Below are positions 45,601-55,664 of a stretch of 64,000 bases of DNA, one piece after another. Numbering within the stretch: position 1 is the first letter of the stretch; each line of letters opens with the position of its first letter. Origin of the DNA: Pisaster brevispinus. Its lineage: Eukaryota > Echinodermata > Asteroidea > Forcipulatida > Asteriidae. The position numbers and the translations under genes are program-made. The stretch is from contig JAMKCF010000006.1 of the NCBI GenBank assembly GCA_023634235.1, positions 10,011,751 through 10,075,750 on the forward strand, given 5' to 3'. Under the pieces are notes generated by a model, which was not told the origin of the DNA, did no database searches, and was given only the letters and a program-made list of their open reading frames with translations.

Positions 45601-48600
45601 CCGACCTAAATGTAGCCCCAAAGTTGTACCTAGATGTCGCCCAGCATCTAGGTACAACTATGGGGCTACATTTAGGTCGGGCGACATTAAGGGCTCGGGC
45701 TACATTTAGGTGCCGCACACCCGTCTGATGTACTCTGCCCTCAACCTCACCTTTGATTCCTCGTGAAAGACATGGTCCGATTCAAGTACACCAATATACC
45801 GATAACTCTCTTCCTCACCCAAAGCCCTCATCTGTGCACCATCTGGCAGAACGATGCCATCGGAGTGTACCCTCCTTCCCCTCTTCATGGTCATTGAAGC
45901 ACATTTCTCCAGGCCGAACTGCATCCCGATGTCATCGCTGAAAAACCTGACGGTCTGCACCAAAGAATCGATCTCCACCTCATTCTTTGCAAACAACTTC
46001 AAATCGTCAATAAAAAGCAGATAGTTGATCTTACATCCGTTCTTCTTCATTACATAACCTGCACTCACCTTCCTCAGAATCATCGGCATCAGTGCCAGAA
46101 CAAACAGGAGCGGAGACAGAGAGTCACCTTGGAAAATCCCTCTTCTTACGCATACCTTGCCCAGACTACCATTGTTGCCCGTCAGATTAGTTCGCCATGT
46201 TTTCATGCTCTCACCTTAAAGACATTTTACTGCATCAGCCACTCCAACCATATCCAGGCATTCCATTATCCACGTGTGCGATACCATGTCATACGCCTTC
46301 TTGTAATCGATCCACGCCATTGCCAAGTTCGTCTTTCTGCTCATGCAGTCCTTCAGTACAGCCTTATCGATGATAAGTTGATCCTTCGTACCTCTGGACC
46401 GCTTCTTACAGCCTTTCTGTTCCACTGGAAACAACTGCTGGTCACCCATATAACGATAAAAGTCTTCTGCAATCATACTGGTCAAAAGTTTTTACATCAC
46501 AGGTAAGCACTTGATTGGTCTATAGTTACTAGCAATATTACCTTTCTTGACATCCTTAATGATCAGAACCGTTCTTGCCTCAGTCATCCAACATGGGACC
46601 TTGCCATTTCCTAGACAGTCTTGCAATTGTAGGGCCATTCGCTCATGCAAACTACGGAAGTTCTTTAACCAGTACCCATGCACGTGGTCTGGACCAGGGG
46701 CTTTCCAATTTGGCACTTTCTTTACCTGTCTTCTTACCTTGTCCACATCAATCTGGAACCCTTCTTGCTACTGTACCCCTCTCAATTCATCTTTCATACC
46801 CGCTAGCCATTCCACTTGTCAATTGTGGTGTGCTGGTCGGTCCCAAATACCACCCCAGAAAGTTCTTGCCTCTGTTGATCTCGGGCCCTCTTGTGTGTTG
46901 CCAGCCTTGCCGTCCAATTCCTTAAACAACTGACGCTGATTGGTGTTAAATAACCTATTCTGATGAAACTGCCTAAACCTGTCGTCATACCTCTTCACTT
47001 TTGCAGCCTTAGCCTTAACCCTTTGCTTAATCTCCTCATTTACAGCACTCACTCCTTACCTTTGACATTGTACTTTGTTATATTTGCATTCCTTAAGTCT
47101 GAACCTTTCAATAAACCCTTATTCATTTGTTCTATTCTACTGAGATCTTTTCCCAAGTCTTTAATTTGACCCTCCAGCCGACGTTTCCACCATGGCGTAC
47201 TGTTTTCTTGTTTTGATTGTGACGGCTTCACCCCTAACTTTTCCCCTACTACAACTGCCCCTGCAAAAATAAGTCGGTTAGTTTCTGATATATTTGTTGT
47301 ATTTACCGACCCAAGGACTTTACTTACCACTGCTGACATTTCTGTCAGCCGTTTCCTTGTCCTTAAAGGCTACAGTACCTAGATTCAGACATGTCGGCCA
47401 TTATTTTGAATTAATGCATAAGCCAGTGGTTGTATTTTACTTGTTTTCTTTAATAATATTTTATTACATATTGTTTATAAATTTGATTTTATGATATTCT
47501 TCTGTACGAAGATGCAATGACATCTTCAGTTTCTGTCTTTGTTGATTTTCAGATCAAATCCTCCTTGAGTTAAGTTGCTGTTTTCCAATTGTCTCGTTTG
47601 ACGTTCCATCAAATATGTGCTGTTGAAGTCGAGAAAATAGGTTCGTAAAAAAAAAGATTTTAATTTTTGTATGAAACCTAGTCACTGTAGTATAAAACGA
47701 AAGTGAAAGACCTCCATGGCCAGGTCAATACATGGCCGTAATTCAGGTAAATATTTTGATGAGGACTTTTCAGACATTTGCAAGCTACAGAAATACCTGA
47801 AGTTTGAACATGATCGGCAGGTGTATTCCAGTTGACACAAAACAGTATCATAATAACTTTTTTTTTTGATGCGTGAGTGTTTCAATAATATGTACAAGCG
47901 TACGCCATGTGATAACTGATATAATATGAATTTTTCCCTTTCATTGACAATAACAGTGCTGAAATGAAGACTTTAGCAATCACCATTACTTCATTAAAGG
48001 CATCTTCAACAACATTTTCCAGCAGTGCCATTGTCTCTAGGTGATACAGTGTACTGATTTTTACGAAGTATTGTAAGCCATATGCAGTAGTGAAGGCTTT
48101 CATCGTTTCATCGAGTTAGTCCAAAAATGTGGGATACCAAAGAAAAGATTAATGGTGCCCACATTATTGATATCGTACAATGTTTAACCACCTGGTATAA
48201 ACAAAATCTTTCAAGGACAATTAATTTTAGGTTTTTTGTTAGAGTAAATTTGTCCCAGTCCTTATCAGTGAAAATGCCATCAGTACAGGTACCCAACATT
48301 TCTTCACACAACGTGCACAGTAAAGTTCAAGATGACGAAATGGAATCTTTTAGAATTGAATTAGTTCATCCCTTTATCATTTAAAACATGAAGCATTACG
48401 AATACTTACAAATTAATTTCCTACCTTCGACGCAACCTGAAATGCAGTAATTAAGCTCATTAAAAGCAGAGACGTGTAGTTATTTATTCAATGATGGATC
48501 TTTGCCTTTACGAAGGATCATTTGATTTGTAATAAGCTCGCTCGGCCGCGTACTGACATTTTGTAAAATGACGAATTATAACTTATTCAAAAAACTTTTT

Positions 48601-49334
48601 AGGTATAGATTGCTTGCAACATTATCGAGTACAATGTTTGATCAGTTTTACAAAATTTGTTTTACTAAAATGGATTGTTTAAGTGGAAAATAAGTTTTTA
48701 AATAAAGAAATAACAGTTTTTAAATTAACAAATAACACGATGTACCCCTATGTTTTGGTGTATTGTAAACTGAAATATAACATAATATATCATGTTATTA
48801 TTCAGTTTACAAAACATTTTCCAGTTAAACAATACACTTTATTTAATTTTATGTCGTCTACAGTATTTTTCGGAAATAAATCGACTGTTAAATGTAGATT
48901 TGTAAAAGTAACCCACACTTTCATCAATAGAGTGACGTCACAGAAATAGTTTTACTTCTACAAATGTTTTGTCTTCCCACATTGATTGACTTTGTTAACG
49001 AGTCAACGTTTTAATACCACATTGGAACATGTGGTGCTCTATATGTCGATAATGATTTGGAGGTTTTTATACTTCTAGAATATGTGGCAGAGTACGAGAA
49101 TCCAACCCAGGGTACAGAGAGCTTTTGATAAAAAAAATTGGGCCTTTTTGAAACTACAACACTAACTACTGATTAAATTGTTAATAGAATTAAGAAGCAG
49201 GTGAGAGGGGAAACATTCCAAACTCAGTGACTTGGTTAATCTTCTCTGGGGTTGAAAAGTTACCAAATTTTGTTACTAACCTGTAGTAGTAGAGCCAGCC
49301 CGAGGCAAAACGTTACTTTCAACAAGAACTCCAT
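27486..49334 (-). CDS. Gene C: DSL-family Notch-ligand-like transmembrane protein (whole gene span, 12 exons)
   Basis: Exons 5' to 3' on the minus strand: 49334-49281, 43794-43652, 42892-42754, 41879-41734, 41252-41107, 39170-35956, 35704-35559, 35055-34889, 33319-33139, 29827-29653, 28821-28721, 27690-27486. The total is 4818 nt, an exact multiple of three, 1605 residues. Order: signal peptide (1-18), MNNL (19-161), DSL (161-211), about 32 EGF modules (to about 1385), juxtamembrane domain (1386-1504), membrane helix, tail of about 68 residues. The EGF region is fused into one 3.2-kb exon. An in-frame TAA at 37834-37836 (codon about 655) would truncate it; the rest of the array stays open in the same frame. 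Intron 1 (5.5 kb) contains a retrotransposon; other introns contain MITEs. Convergent with gene B. Confidence 0.88.
28721..28821 (-). CDS. Gene C exon 11: transmembrane segment
   Basis: 101 nt. [18 protein letters not shown] and a hydrophobic continuation ending CLCRKQR. Shares WYIF with gene B. Acceptor GTCCGCAG. Confidence 0.83.
29188..29460 (+). mobile_element. Relic with GIY-YIG endonuclease-like sequence (Penelope-like element end)
   Basis: The frame from 29188 reads [19 protein letters not shown], then a region with [21 protein letters not shown] and [11 protein letters not shown]. This pattern is typical of the GIY-YIG nuclease at the C terminus of Penelope-like retroelements. No reverse transcriptase is attached, so it is a fragment. 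It lies in a gene C intron on the opposite strand. Confidence 0.65.
29490..29560. repeat. Partial copy of the GGGCCC-ended MITE-like family
   Basis: TTCTGGTAAGCAAAATTGC and GCTTAAGCAGCTCTATAAATTGGGCC match the family's right end. Confidence 0.5.
29653..29827 (-). CDS. Gene C exon 10: juxtamembrane domain, second half
   Basis: 175 nt. [17 protein letters not shown], several Asn-x-Ser/Thr sites and LGYDLYRV. Donor GTATGT, acceptor TTTCCAG. Confidence 0.8.
30595..30668 (-). mobile_element. 3' end fragment of the gene C intron-1 LINE
   Basis: CTTATCACAGCATGCAAAAG and following bases match the 3' terminus of the larger element near 44262-44300, again next to an AT-rich TTATT tail (30510-30600). 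Minus-strand orientation. Confidence 0.6.
31120..31450. mobile_element. MITE with 21-bp perfect terminal inverted repeats
   Basis: 331 bp. Both ends carry a perfect 21-bp inverted repeat (starting AAGCCGGCCTCAGGTCG). The flanks show TTAT on each side, a likely 4-bp target-site duplication. The interior has several CAGTCGGCGA words and no ORF of note. It lies in the gene C intron between exons 9 and 10. Confidence 0.75.
33139..33319 (-). CDS. Gene C exon 9: juxtamembrane domain, first half
   Basis: 181 nt. [27 protein letters not shown] and [10 protein letters not shown]. The cysteine that A and B have after FG/YG is Ser here. Phase 1 in, phase 2 out. Confidence 0.8.
33615..34760. repeat. AT-rich palindromic tandem repeat with CAG/CAA and GAAAC microsatellites
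   Basis: Diverged repeats of CGAAATAATATTTCG and CGAGGGAACGAAAT words on both strands, in three blocks (33615-33780, 34250-34460, 34540-34760). Between them lies a CAG/CAA-rich run followed by an AAACG-rich run (34095-34240). It lies in the gene C intron between exons 8 and 9. Confidence 0.6.
34889..35055 (-). CDS. Gene C exon 8: last EGF modules
   Basis: 167 nt, same as B exon 11. [13 protein letters not shown], then INKPC, NPC, GDC, YSC, SC, TNCDIG. Confidence 0.84.
35559..35704 (-). CDS. Gene C exon 7: EGF-type modules
   Basis: 146 nt. [21 protein letters not shown] and then QTDFC, SSPC, GTC. Homologue of A and B exon 10. Donor GTAATG. Confidence 0.82.
35956..38830 (-). repeat. 111-bp coding tandem array, 25 copies
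   Basis: Same 111-bp period as in gene A but a different consensus. Higher-order structure: units 2-4 and 5-7 share a three-unit pattern (DTDD, DKDD, DIDD starts; 333 bp). A block with [14 protein letters not shown] units near 36.2-36.6 kb recurs near 37.2-37.6 kb. Confidence 0.9.
35956..39170 (-). CDS. Gene C exon 6: giant EGF-array exon with internal nonsense codon
   Basis: 3215 nt (2 + 1071 codons). Three diverged EGFs (NVAIDDC, IDEC, ADEC) corresponding to A exon 8 and B exon 6, then exactly 25 units of 37 residues ([32 protein letters not shown]), then a diverged partial EGF ending HCVCE. In unit 9 the Tyr of SPGYEG is TAA (37834-37836). I found no other stop. The absence of Met codons after it explains why no open frame is obvious downstream. 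Units fit calcium-binding EGFs. Confidence 0.9.
39171..41106. other. Gene C intron 5, no further gene recognised
   Basis: About 1.9 kb between the DSL exon and the EGF-array exon. It contains AT-rich sequence and a segment near 40280-40415 resembling 3290-3400 in word content (TGACGTCA, ATGGCGG-like), probably an old dispersed repeat. No supported exon. Confidence 0.4.
41107..41252 (-). CDS. Gene C exon 5: DSL domain
   Basis: 146 nt. [35 protein letters not shown] signature with all cysteines. More diverged than A is from B. Confidence 0.88.
41734..41879 (-). CDS. Gene C exon 4: end of MNNL domain
   Basis: 146 nt. [13 protein letters not shown] and a diverged continuation ending YYLRDTK. 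The donor reads GTCAGA, a weak but usable GT site. Confidence 0.72.
42754..42892 (-). CDS. Gene C exon 3: middle of MNNL domain
   Basis: 139 nt as in A and B. It encodes [26 protein letters not shown] and ends KAVKWK. Donor GTGAGA. Confidence 0.8.
43652..43794 (-). CDS. Gene C exon 2: N-terminal part of MNNL domain
   Basis: 143 nt. It encodes [12 protein letters not shown], a cysteine cluster ([10 protein letters not shown]) and FEVCLDEDM. Acceptor TTGTTAG, phase 0 in, phase 2 out. Confidence 0.78.
44103..44136. repeat. Hairpin motif in gene C intron 1
   Basis: GAGAAACGATTCAT, short spacer, ATGAATCGTTTCTC: a near-perfect 14-bp stem. Related to the hairpin at 14643-14668 in gene A intron 1. 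Confidence 0.5.
44250..47340 (-). mobile_element. Decayed R2-like non-LTR retrotransposon
   Basis: Pieces in several frames, in correct order on the minus strand: an N-terminal region (47339-46819); reverse transcriptase motifs NWKAPGPD and NYRPIKCLP (46746-46492), [13 protein letters not shown] (46485-46216), [13 protein letters not shown] and [11 protein letters not shown] (46206-45706); [10 protein letters not shown] and [14 protein letters not shown] (about 45373-45176); a CCHC motif C-x2-C-x8-H-x4-C (44951-44721); and a restriction-like endonuclease region RPDVVVLD followed by [10 protein letters not shown] (about 44660-44247). It ends in an AAT-rich 3' tail near 44200-44260. Frameshifts and a TAG before RPD show it is dead. 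The YxDD box reads FIDD. It shares gene C's orientation, inside intron 1. Confidence 0.82.
45439..45717. mobile_element. 279-bp MITE nested in the LINE
   Basis: Terminal inverted repeats of about 73 bp (starting TGCGGCACCTAAATGTAGCC) with only an indel and a mismatch, flanked by a perfect 10-bp direct repeat CACCCGTCTG (45429-45438 and 45718-45727). The interior is a tandem repeat of about 41 bp (GACCTAAATGTAGCCCC words). It interrupts the LINE reading frame after EYIRRV. The target-site length suggests a Mutator-like or related transposase (inference). Confidence 0.85.
49281..49334 (-). CDS. Gene C exon 1: signal peptide
   Basis: Eighteen codons, [18 protein letters not shown], then donor GTTAGT, phase 0. 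A second copy differing at a few residues lies at 58343-58396 inside a direct duplication. Confidence 0.75.
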
Positions 49335-50159
49335 GTTTGAACTTGTGTTTGGTATACAATAAATGAAAAAAAAATCTTCCAAATGTTGTTAATCTTCTGA
49401 CCAATCTAATTGTGTGTCGTGCATGTAATGCCCACTTGAACTTCAGTAGTTTAACCCTTCAAATTACCTTTTAAAAAAGACTTAAAACATGGTTCTCTTG
49501 CTGTCCTTAAGTGACAAGTTGATAATTTGGAAATTCAATAACAACTTGAGTTCCAATTAGTGCCTAAATCATCTTTAGCTGGACTTTGCTATTTCTTGCT
49601 AATTACAAAAAATAGATGGTGTCTATCACGCGACGTTAAAGGGAACCGTTGAGCTTCCGGGCACCTCTGAGCCATCAGCTATTGGATATAACGTGGGTGA
49701 AGTTGTGTTCTTTTAAAAAAAAATTAACTTCACTTTTTCCACCTCAAAAACATATTATTGGAATGATTACATTTAAAACTAAGTAAAATTAAAACAAAAT
49801 CCAAAGACTTTCGAGAAAATGAAGAAATGTTGCTCGACCTCCAATATCTGCCTAGAAGTTTCCAAATGCGAATGTACGCCGACTGTGTTACACAAACCGT
49901 GTTGACGGCACTACCAAACCGAGCTTGAAATCTGGATAACAGTGCTTGTTCCTTAGCGCGAAAACAGACCTTGTGTCGCTTGAATTTTATAATGCGACGT
50001 TGCAGAGAGTCGCCGGGACAACGACTTCCTAGTTTTGCGCGGCTTGGTCAACGTTCTACTACTAAATGTAGCAGCCTGCTCGAGTTTGCATACCTTTACG
50101 TCAAGGATCACGACGATCGCATTCTATTGCATGTTCTTGATGGTCAAATATAAAGCGGA

Positions 50160-50387
50160 ATTTGAGGTCAGCTTTAAACAAATTTATTTTTTCAAGAATT
50201 GCAAAATTGTTAAGCAGATAACACTGCTTAGCAAATTTCTATGCAAGCGAGGAAAAAATGGTTGGGCACCAGTCAAAACAGTGTAAACCTTATTGAATTT
50301 TTGCCGGTAACACGTTTCTGTTAAGCAATATTTTTCTGCGATTAGCAAAATTTTGTGCCTACATGTTTTATGAAATTGGGCCCTGGT
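50160..50387. repeat. MITE-like repeat, GGGCCC-ended family
   Basis: It ends TTTTATGAAATTGGGCCC and has AAGCAGATAACACTGCTTAGC inside. Part of the insertion that distinguishes duplication copy 1 from copy 2. Confidence 0.5.
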
Positions 50388-50540
50388 AATTCGAGTCAAT
50401 ATCTTTGTTCTCTCATCGTTTGGACCAAAAATACACACAAAACCACTCGCATGTTTATTGTGTGAGTTATATAAAACAAGTATGTAGTGCATTTCGTTTG
50501 AGCAATTTCGCAGAATAGGCCTATAGTTACTCGGTGAAAT

Positions 50541-50628
50541 CTACACAAGCTGTGCTTGAACATCTACGTCACACATAACACCACAAAAGCCCAGCTGACA
50601 AAGATAGTAAAACGCGTCCACTCGATCC
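50541..50628 (-). pseudogene. Relic of a gene A-type EGF unit
   Basis: GTGTGCTTGAACA-like, CTACGTCACACATAACA and CACTCGATCC words in the order of the gene A 111-bp unit, with an internal deletion of about 11 bp and several substitutions. Only part of one unit remains; a shorter remnant is at 58690-58712. It shows that EGF-array sequence was once present upstream of gene C. Confidence 0.7.
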
Positions 50629-51503
50629 TTAAAAAAAAAGAAAAAAAAGAAGAAAAGAAGTAAATACACAGTAAATAAAATAATAATGCATTTAAGCGCA
50701 GAAGAAAAAATGGTATCTCCCTCACAGGAGAGTTTTGAACAGTTTAATTTAGCAACTTATTGTCATAAACTACCTAGAGGCATATTGACTTTTTAGGTTG
50801 AGACAGTTTATGATGGCCTGATAAATTGATGTTTATATTTTTGCTGGTCCTTCCTTGTATATGCAATACTCCTTAGATTTTTAAGTTGATGTAAAGCCTG
50901 TTTTTTTAATATATAGCACAGATTCTTACACATTTCCGTTTTAAATATACTGTTGAAGTTGAGAACATAGATTTGAGGATCAATACTATCCCAAATAACA
51001 GGTGCCTATTTTGATCGTCTCAATCGAAACAAGTCAGACTTTACAGAAAACAAATTATGAGAAAAATCACAGAAGCGATTTCCGTTGTTTTGACTCAAAA
51101 GTTAAATGTGAGATCCTAACGTGAAACTATGATTTTTCCCCCAATGGAAACAATTTGCGCTTTGTGCAGTATAAAAGCACTCTTGACGCAAGTATCACTT
51201 GTTAATAACATGTACTCCAATAGAAGTTCTCATATTAAATATATTTCAAACCTGAAAAGTAAATTATACCCAATTTCGGCTCATTACAAATAGGAAAGTT
51301 CCCATTTGCTCCTGTTCCCAAGTTTCTAGAAAGTGTTAAAATTGTTGACCACGGTTTATCTTGCTGTTATCAAATGAATTCCAATCTGAGCGTCAATACC
51401 CATTAATAGCGGTGTCAGCATCGTGGTGATACAAAACGATTTATTGCAGCACTTCACGCCCCACACCCTCAATCTGAAAGATCGCATATCTATGCTGAAC
51501 TAC

Positions 51504-54500
51504 TTAAGTGTTATTTCACGTAAATACTTGACATATGTGTCCACGGTCAAAAAATCGTTTTTTTTTATACTTTGTAGGTCGAAGGGCCTTGGGGTGCAAG
51601 TAAACAAAATTGAACTTTCAAATCAATATATAGCCCGTTGCCATGGTAACAGCTCATTTTGTGTTTTGGGCATTTTAAGCCGATTTGGAGGTCTGAAAAA
51701 CTGTTTTTTACCTCATGTTTATAACTCCACCCTACCAAAATGCAAAATTATTTCATAAAACCTTTTATACCACTACAAAGTATCATTCTTGGCCTTACTT
51801 GAGAAAAAAAATTATTGCTATAAATTTTACCCTTATGCTATTTTTGCATCAAGCATTAAAGCATGTTTTTACAACTTGCAAAATCGACATTTTTACCCTA
51901 TTTTTGGCCCTAAAAATTTCAATTTGCCAGGGGCCTCAGAAAAATTTCCTTTCGGTTGTGATTAGGGCCAACATTGGTCTTTCCATATCGGGTGAGGAAA
52001 ACTTGGGCAATTGTATCCTGTTGTGACAATACTGCCTCAAAAACTGATTTTTTTCCAAAAACAGGAAAAATGCATTTTGAAGTTTTTCTCTCAGTTTGAA
52101 CCAGTATCATTAAAAAAGAACACTTTAATCAATCAGGCACCTTTTCCTGAGTGTTCTGTAGGCTTATTGAATAACCCCACATTGATGAAAAACTTTGGAT
52201 GACTTAAATCTCAGACTTTACCCCCCCCCCCCCCCCCGAAGCGTATTATGTTACATTCCCTTATGAGTCATTCCGTGCCAACTCACCTGATGGGTTGGCA
52301 GGCCCCGTATCAGATTTTGCTATTTTTGTTTGTAAACATTCCCCTATGGGTGTCTTGAACACTCACCAAATTTTAGAAAAATACTCCTTAACATTTCTGA
52401 GGTATGGCCCCATAAAAGTTTAAGCCCCGCCCCTTCAAATTTACTTTTTGTGTTTTGGGCATTTTTAGAGGCCTATATCTACAAATTGAGAAAAGATATG
52501 TAACTGCAAATTAATATACAGGGTACCTGGTACCCCATCAACTAGAATATACTGTCAAAAGTAGCATAGGACATTCTTATATCAAGGCATAGGTCTATCA
52601 AAACTGACATTTTAGCCCGCGGAATGATTTTTCATCATTTTTGAGACCCCTGGTGCTTAAAGTGAAATGTCAGATTGCTTTTGTATTACATTTGGTTATA
52701 AACTAGGTGTCATGAACACTCACCAAATTTTAGAAACCTACTCCTTAACATTTCTGAGATATGACCCCCTAAAAGTTTAAGCCCCGCCCCTTCAAATTTA
52801 CTTTTTGTGTTTTGGGCATTTTTAGAGGCCCTATATCTACAAACTGAGATAAGATGTAACTACAAATTAATATACAGGGTACTTGGTACCCCCATCACCT
52901 AGAATCTACTGTCAAAAGCAGCATGACATTTTTATATCAAGGCATAGGTCTATAAATCTTACATTTTAGCCCGCGGGATGATTTTTCATCATTTTTGAGA
53001 CCCCTAGTGCCTAAGTGAAATGCCTGATTGCTTTTGTATTACATTTGGTTATAAACTAGTTGTATATGTGTGACCTGCTATAAGGATAGACCAACCCCCC
53101 CTTTGATGGGTATTTATAAATATACTTTGTGTCCAGTCTACTTGTGTGAGAAATAAACAAAAAAATGATTCTCTATACTCCTTCAAGTAAAACAAAAATG
53201 AATATGACTAATTTAAGGTTATTGTTGTGTATGCATGCAGTTTAGTGAAATCACTTGTTTACAAAAGAGCTGACAGAGCCTTGACTTCCTGCAGGCATAG
53301 TTTGTACACTATGGAAGTGTAGTGCCGCCACATGAAAAGCAATCCTTCTCTTACATGTCTTAATGTGTACATACACAATAACTATCATGTACGTCAATAA
53401 ACATACATAGTAACTATTATGTATAGTACACAATTACTTATCAACGTACAAAATAACTACGGACTTACCATGTACGTATAGACGAAAATTATGATGTCGT
53501 ACATGATAATTATCATGTACGTAATTGTACACTACACAAAAGGTTATGTGTACGTACACAATAATTATGATTTATGAACACATCCCCTTAAGACCAGCTG
53601 TATAAAAAGATTTTGTAAAGCATCTCCATGTGAAATAATATTCTTAAACAAGCTTGGTACAAACTGTTAGTTAACAGCCTAATAAAATCCAAACAAAGCC
53701 GTGTTTCGGTTGCCATTTTAAAGTATTTCATCTCTGTATTCATAAGCCACTATCTCGGGGTTGTTTGAGAGTACTTTTTGCATGGAGATGCTGCACAATA
53801 TTGTGTACTATACATGATGCGTCTGAAGTTGATCGTGAATCGTCATTATTCTGTACATACACTAAACATGATAATTATTGTGTATGGAGGGGATGACAAT
53901 TATTATGTACGAAAATGATAGATATGTACTAACAGGATAAGTATCCTCTGTACACGATAAGTCTGGAGTTACCGTGTCAGTGATAGTTATTTTGTACATC
54001 CAATAGTAGTAATGTACGTATGATAGCTATAATGTACGAACATGATAGTTATTGTACACATATACACAAAAAGTGCAGATTTTTTTCATTCAAGTGGCGG
54101 CACTACGCTTCCATGGTCTGCAGGAACTTAGTCTAGGTTCTGTGGCTCTTTTGTAAACAAGTGATTTCACTAAAAACTTCAATAACAACAATAACCTTAA
54201 ATTAGTCATATTCATTTGATTTTTTTTTTTAAATGAAGGAGTAAAGAGTCAATTTTTTTGATTTCTCACACAAGTAGACTGGATACAAAATATTTTGGGG
54301 GAAAATTTGTAAATCTGTAAGAAATGTCCCATGTTGTCAAATAACCACTTGAAAAAGGCGGTATTTTTTGCAATTTTACAGCCAGACCCACATTCAGACC
54401 CCTGCTAAATACCCATCAAAAGTGTGATTGGTCTATCCTTATATCAGGTTACACATATACACCTAGTTTATAACCAAATGTAATGCAAAATCAATCAGAC

Positions 54501-55664
54501 ATTTCACTTAGGCACTATAGTGGTCTCAAAAATTACGAAAAATCATTTCGCGGCCTAAAATTTCAGTTTTTACAGACCTATGCCTTGATATAAAAATGTT
54601 CCAAGCTACTTTTGACAGTAGATACTAGTTGATGAGGTACCAGGTACCCTGTATATTAATTTGCAGTTACATATCTTTTCTCAATTTGTAGATATAGGCC
54701 TCTAAAAATGCCCAAAACACAAAAAGTAAATTTGAAGGGGCGGGGCTTAAACTTTTATGGGGCCATACCTCAGAAATGTTAAGGAGTATGTTTCTAAAAT
54801 TTGGTAAGTGTTCATGACACCCATAGGGGAATGTTTACAAACAAAAATAGCAAAATCTGAGACGGAGCCTGCCAACCCGTCAGATGAGTTGGCACGGAAT
54901 GACTCGTAAGGGAATGTAACATAATACGCTTCGGGGGGGGGGGGGGGGTAAAGTCTGAGATTTAAGTCATCAAAAGTTTTTCATCAATGTGGGGTATTCA
55001 ACAAGCCTACAGAACGCTCAGGAAAAGTTGCCTGATTGATTAAAGTGTTCTTTTTTAATGATACTGGTTCAAACTGAGAGAAAAACTTCAAAATGCATTT
55101 TTCCTGTTTTTGGAAAAAAATCAGTTTTTGAGGCAGTATTGTCACAACAGGATACAATTGCCCAAGTTTTCCTCACCAGATATGGAAAGATCAATGTTGG
55201 CCCTAATCACAACCGAAAGGAAATTTTTCTGAGACCCCTGGCAAATTGAAATTTTTAGGGCCAAAAATAGGGTAAAAATGTCGATTTTGCAAGTTGTAAA
55301 AACATGCTTTAATGCTTGATGCAAAAATAGCATAAGGGTAAAATTTATAGCAATAATTTTTTTTCTCAAGTAAGGCCAAGAATGATACTTTGTAGTGGTA
55401 TAAAAGGTTTTATGAAATAATTTTGCATTTTGGTAGGGTGGAGTTATAAACATGAGCTAAAAACCAGTTTTTCAGACCTCCAAATCGGCTTAAAATGCCC
55501 AAAACACAAAATGAGCTGTTACCATGGCAACGGGCTATATATGGATTTGAAAGTTCAATTTTGTTTACTTGCACCCCAAGGGCCTTCGACCTACAAAGTA
55601 TTAAAAAAAATGATTTTTTGACCGTGGACACATATGTCAAGTATTTACGTGAAATGACTCTTAA
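51504..55664. mobile_element. Large foldback (inverted-repeat) element, about 4.2 kb
   Basis: Left arm 51504-53332 and right arm 54094-55664 are nearly identical inverted copies; open frames in one arm recur on the opposite strand in the other. The left arm has an internal tandem duplication of about 350 bp (blocks starting near 52360 and 52715) that the right arm lacks. A C17-type homopolymer (near 52222) faces a poly-G run (near 54932). No transposase was recognised. Confidence 0.85.
53333..54093. repeat. Loop of the foldback: ATAATTATCATGTACG-type repeats
   Basis: Irregular repeats of TACGTACA, ATAACTATCATGTACG and their complements fill most of the 760-bp spacer between the two arms. AT-rich and palindromic; no ORF of note. 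Confidence 0.6.

Larger units (their letters stand above)
47655..50775. repeat. Direct duplication, copy 1 (contains gene C exon 1)
   Basis: 47655-49615 and 50602-50775 match 56710-58680 and 58690-58815 in the same orientation, with small differences throughout. About 1 kb between 49620 and 50600 is extra in this copy and includes a MITE-like repeat (50160-50387). No protein family was recognised in the shared non-exon part. Confidence 0.8.

Noticed and set aside
45506..45728. Repetitive open frames at 45.5-45.7 kb on both strands
   Set aside because: They are translations of the 41-bp tandem repeat inside the nested MITE.
47682..48384. Open frames in the duplicated block, repeated at 56644-57395
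   Set aside because: The two copies share fragments such as [12 protein letters not shown], but stops and indels differ, no family was recognised, and no splice model links them. Treated as duplicated noncoding sequence.
332..49334. Notch receptor or fibropellin/fibrillin identity for the EGF genes
   Set aside because: The EGF arrays alone would allow it, but every gene has MNNL and DSL modules upstream. There are no LNR, ankyrin or avidin-like sequences.
51423..52202. Open frames in the foldback arms
   Set aside because: They occur on both strands, overlap each other and lack any recognisable domain; their duplication simply follows the inverted repeat.
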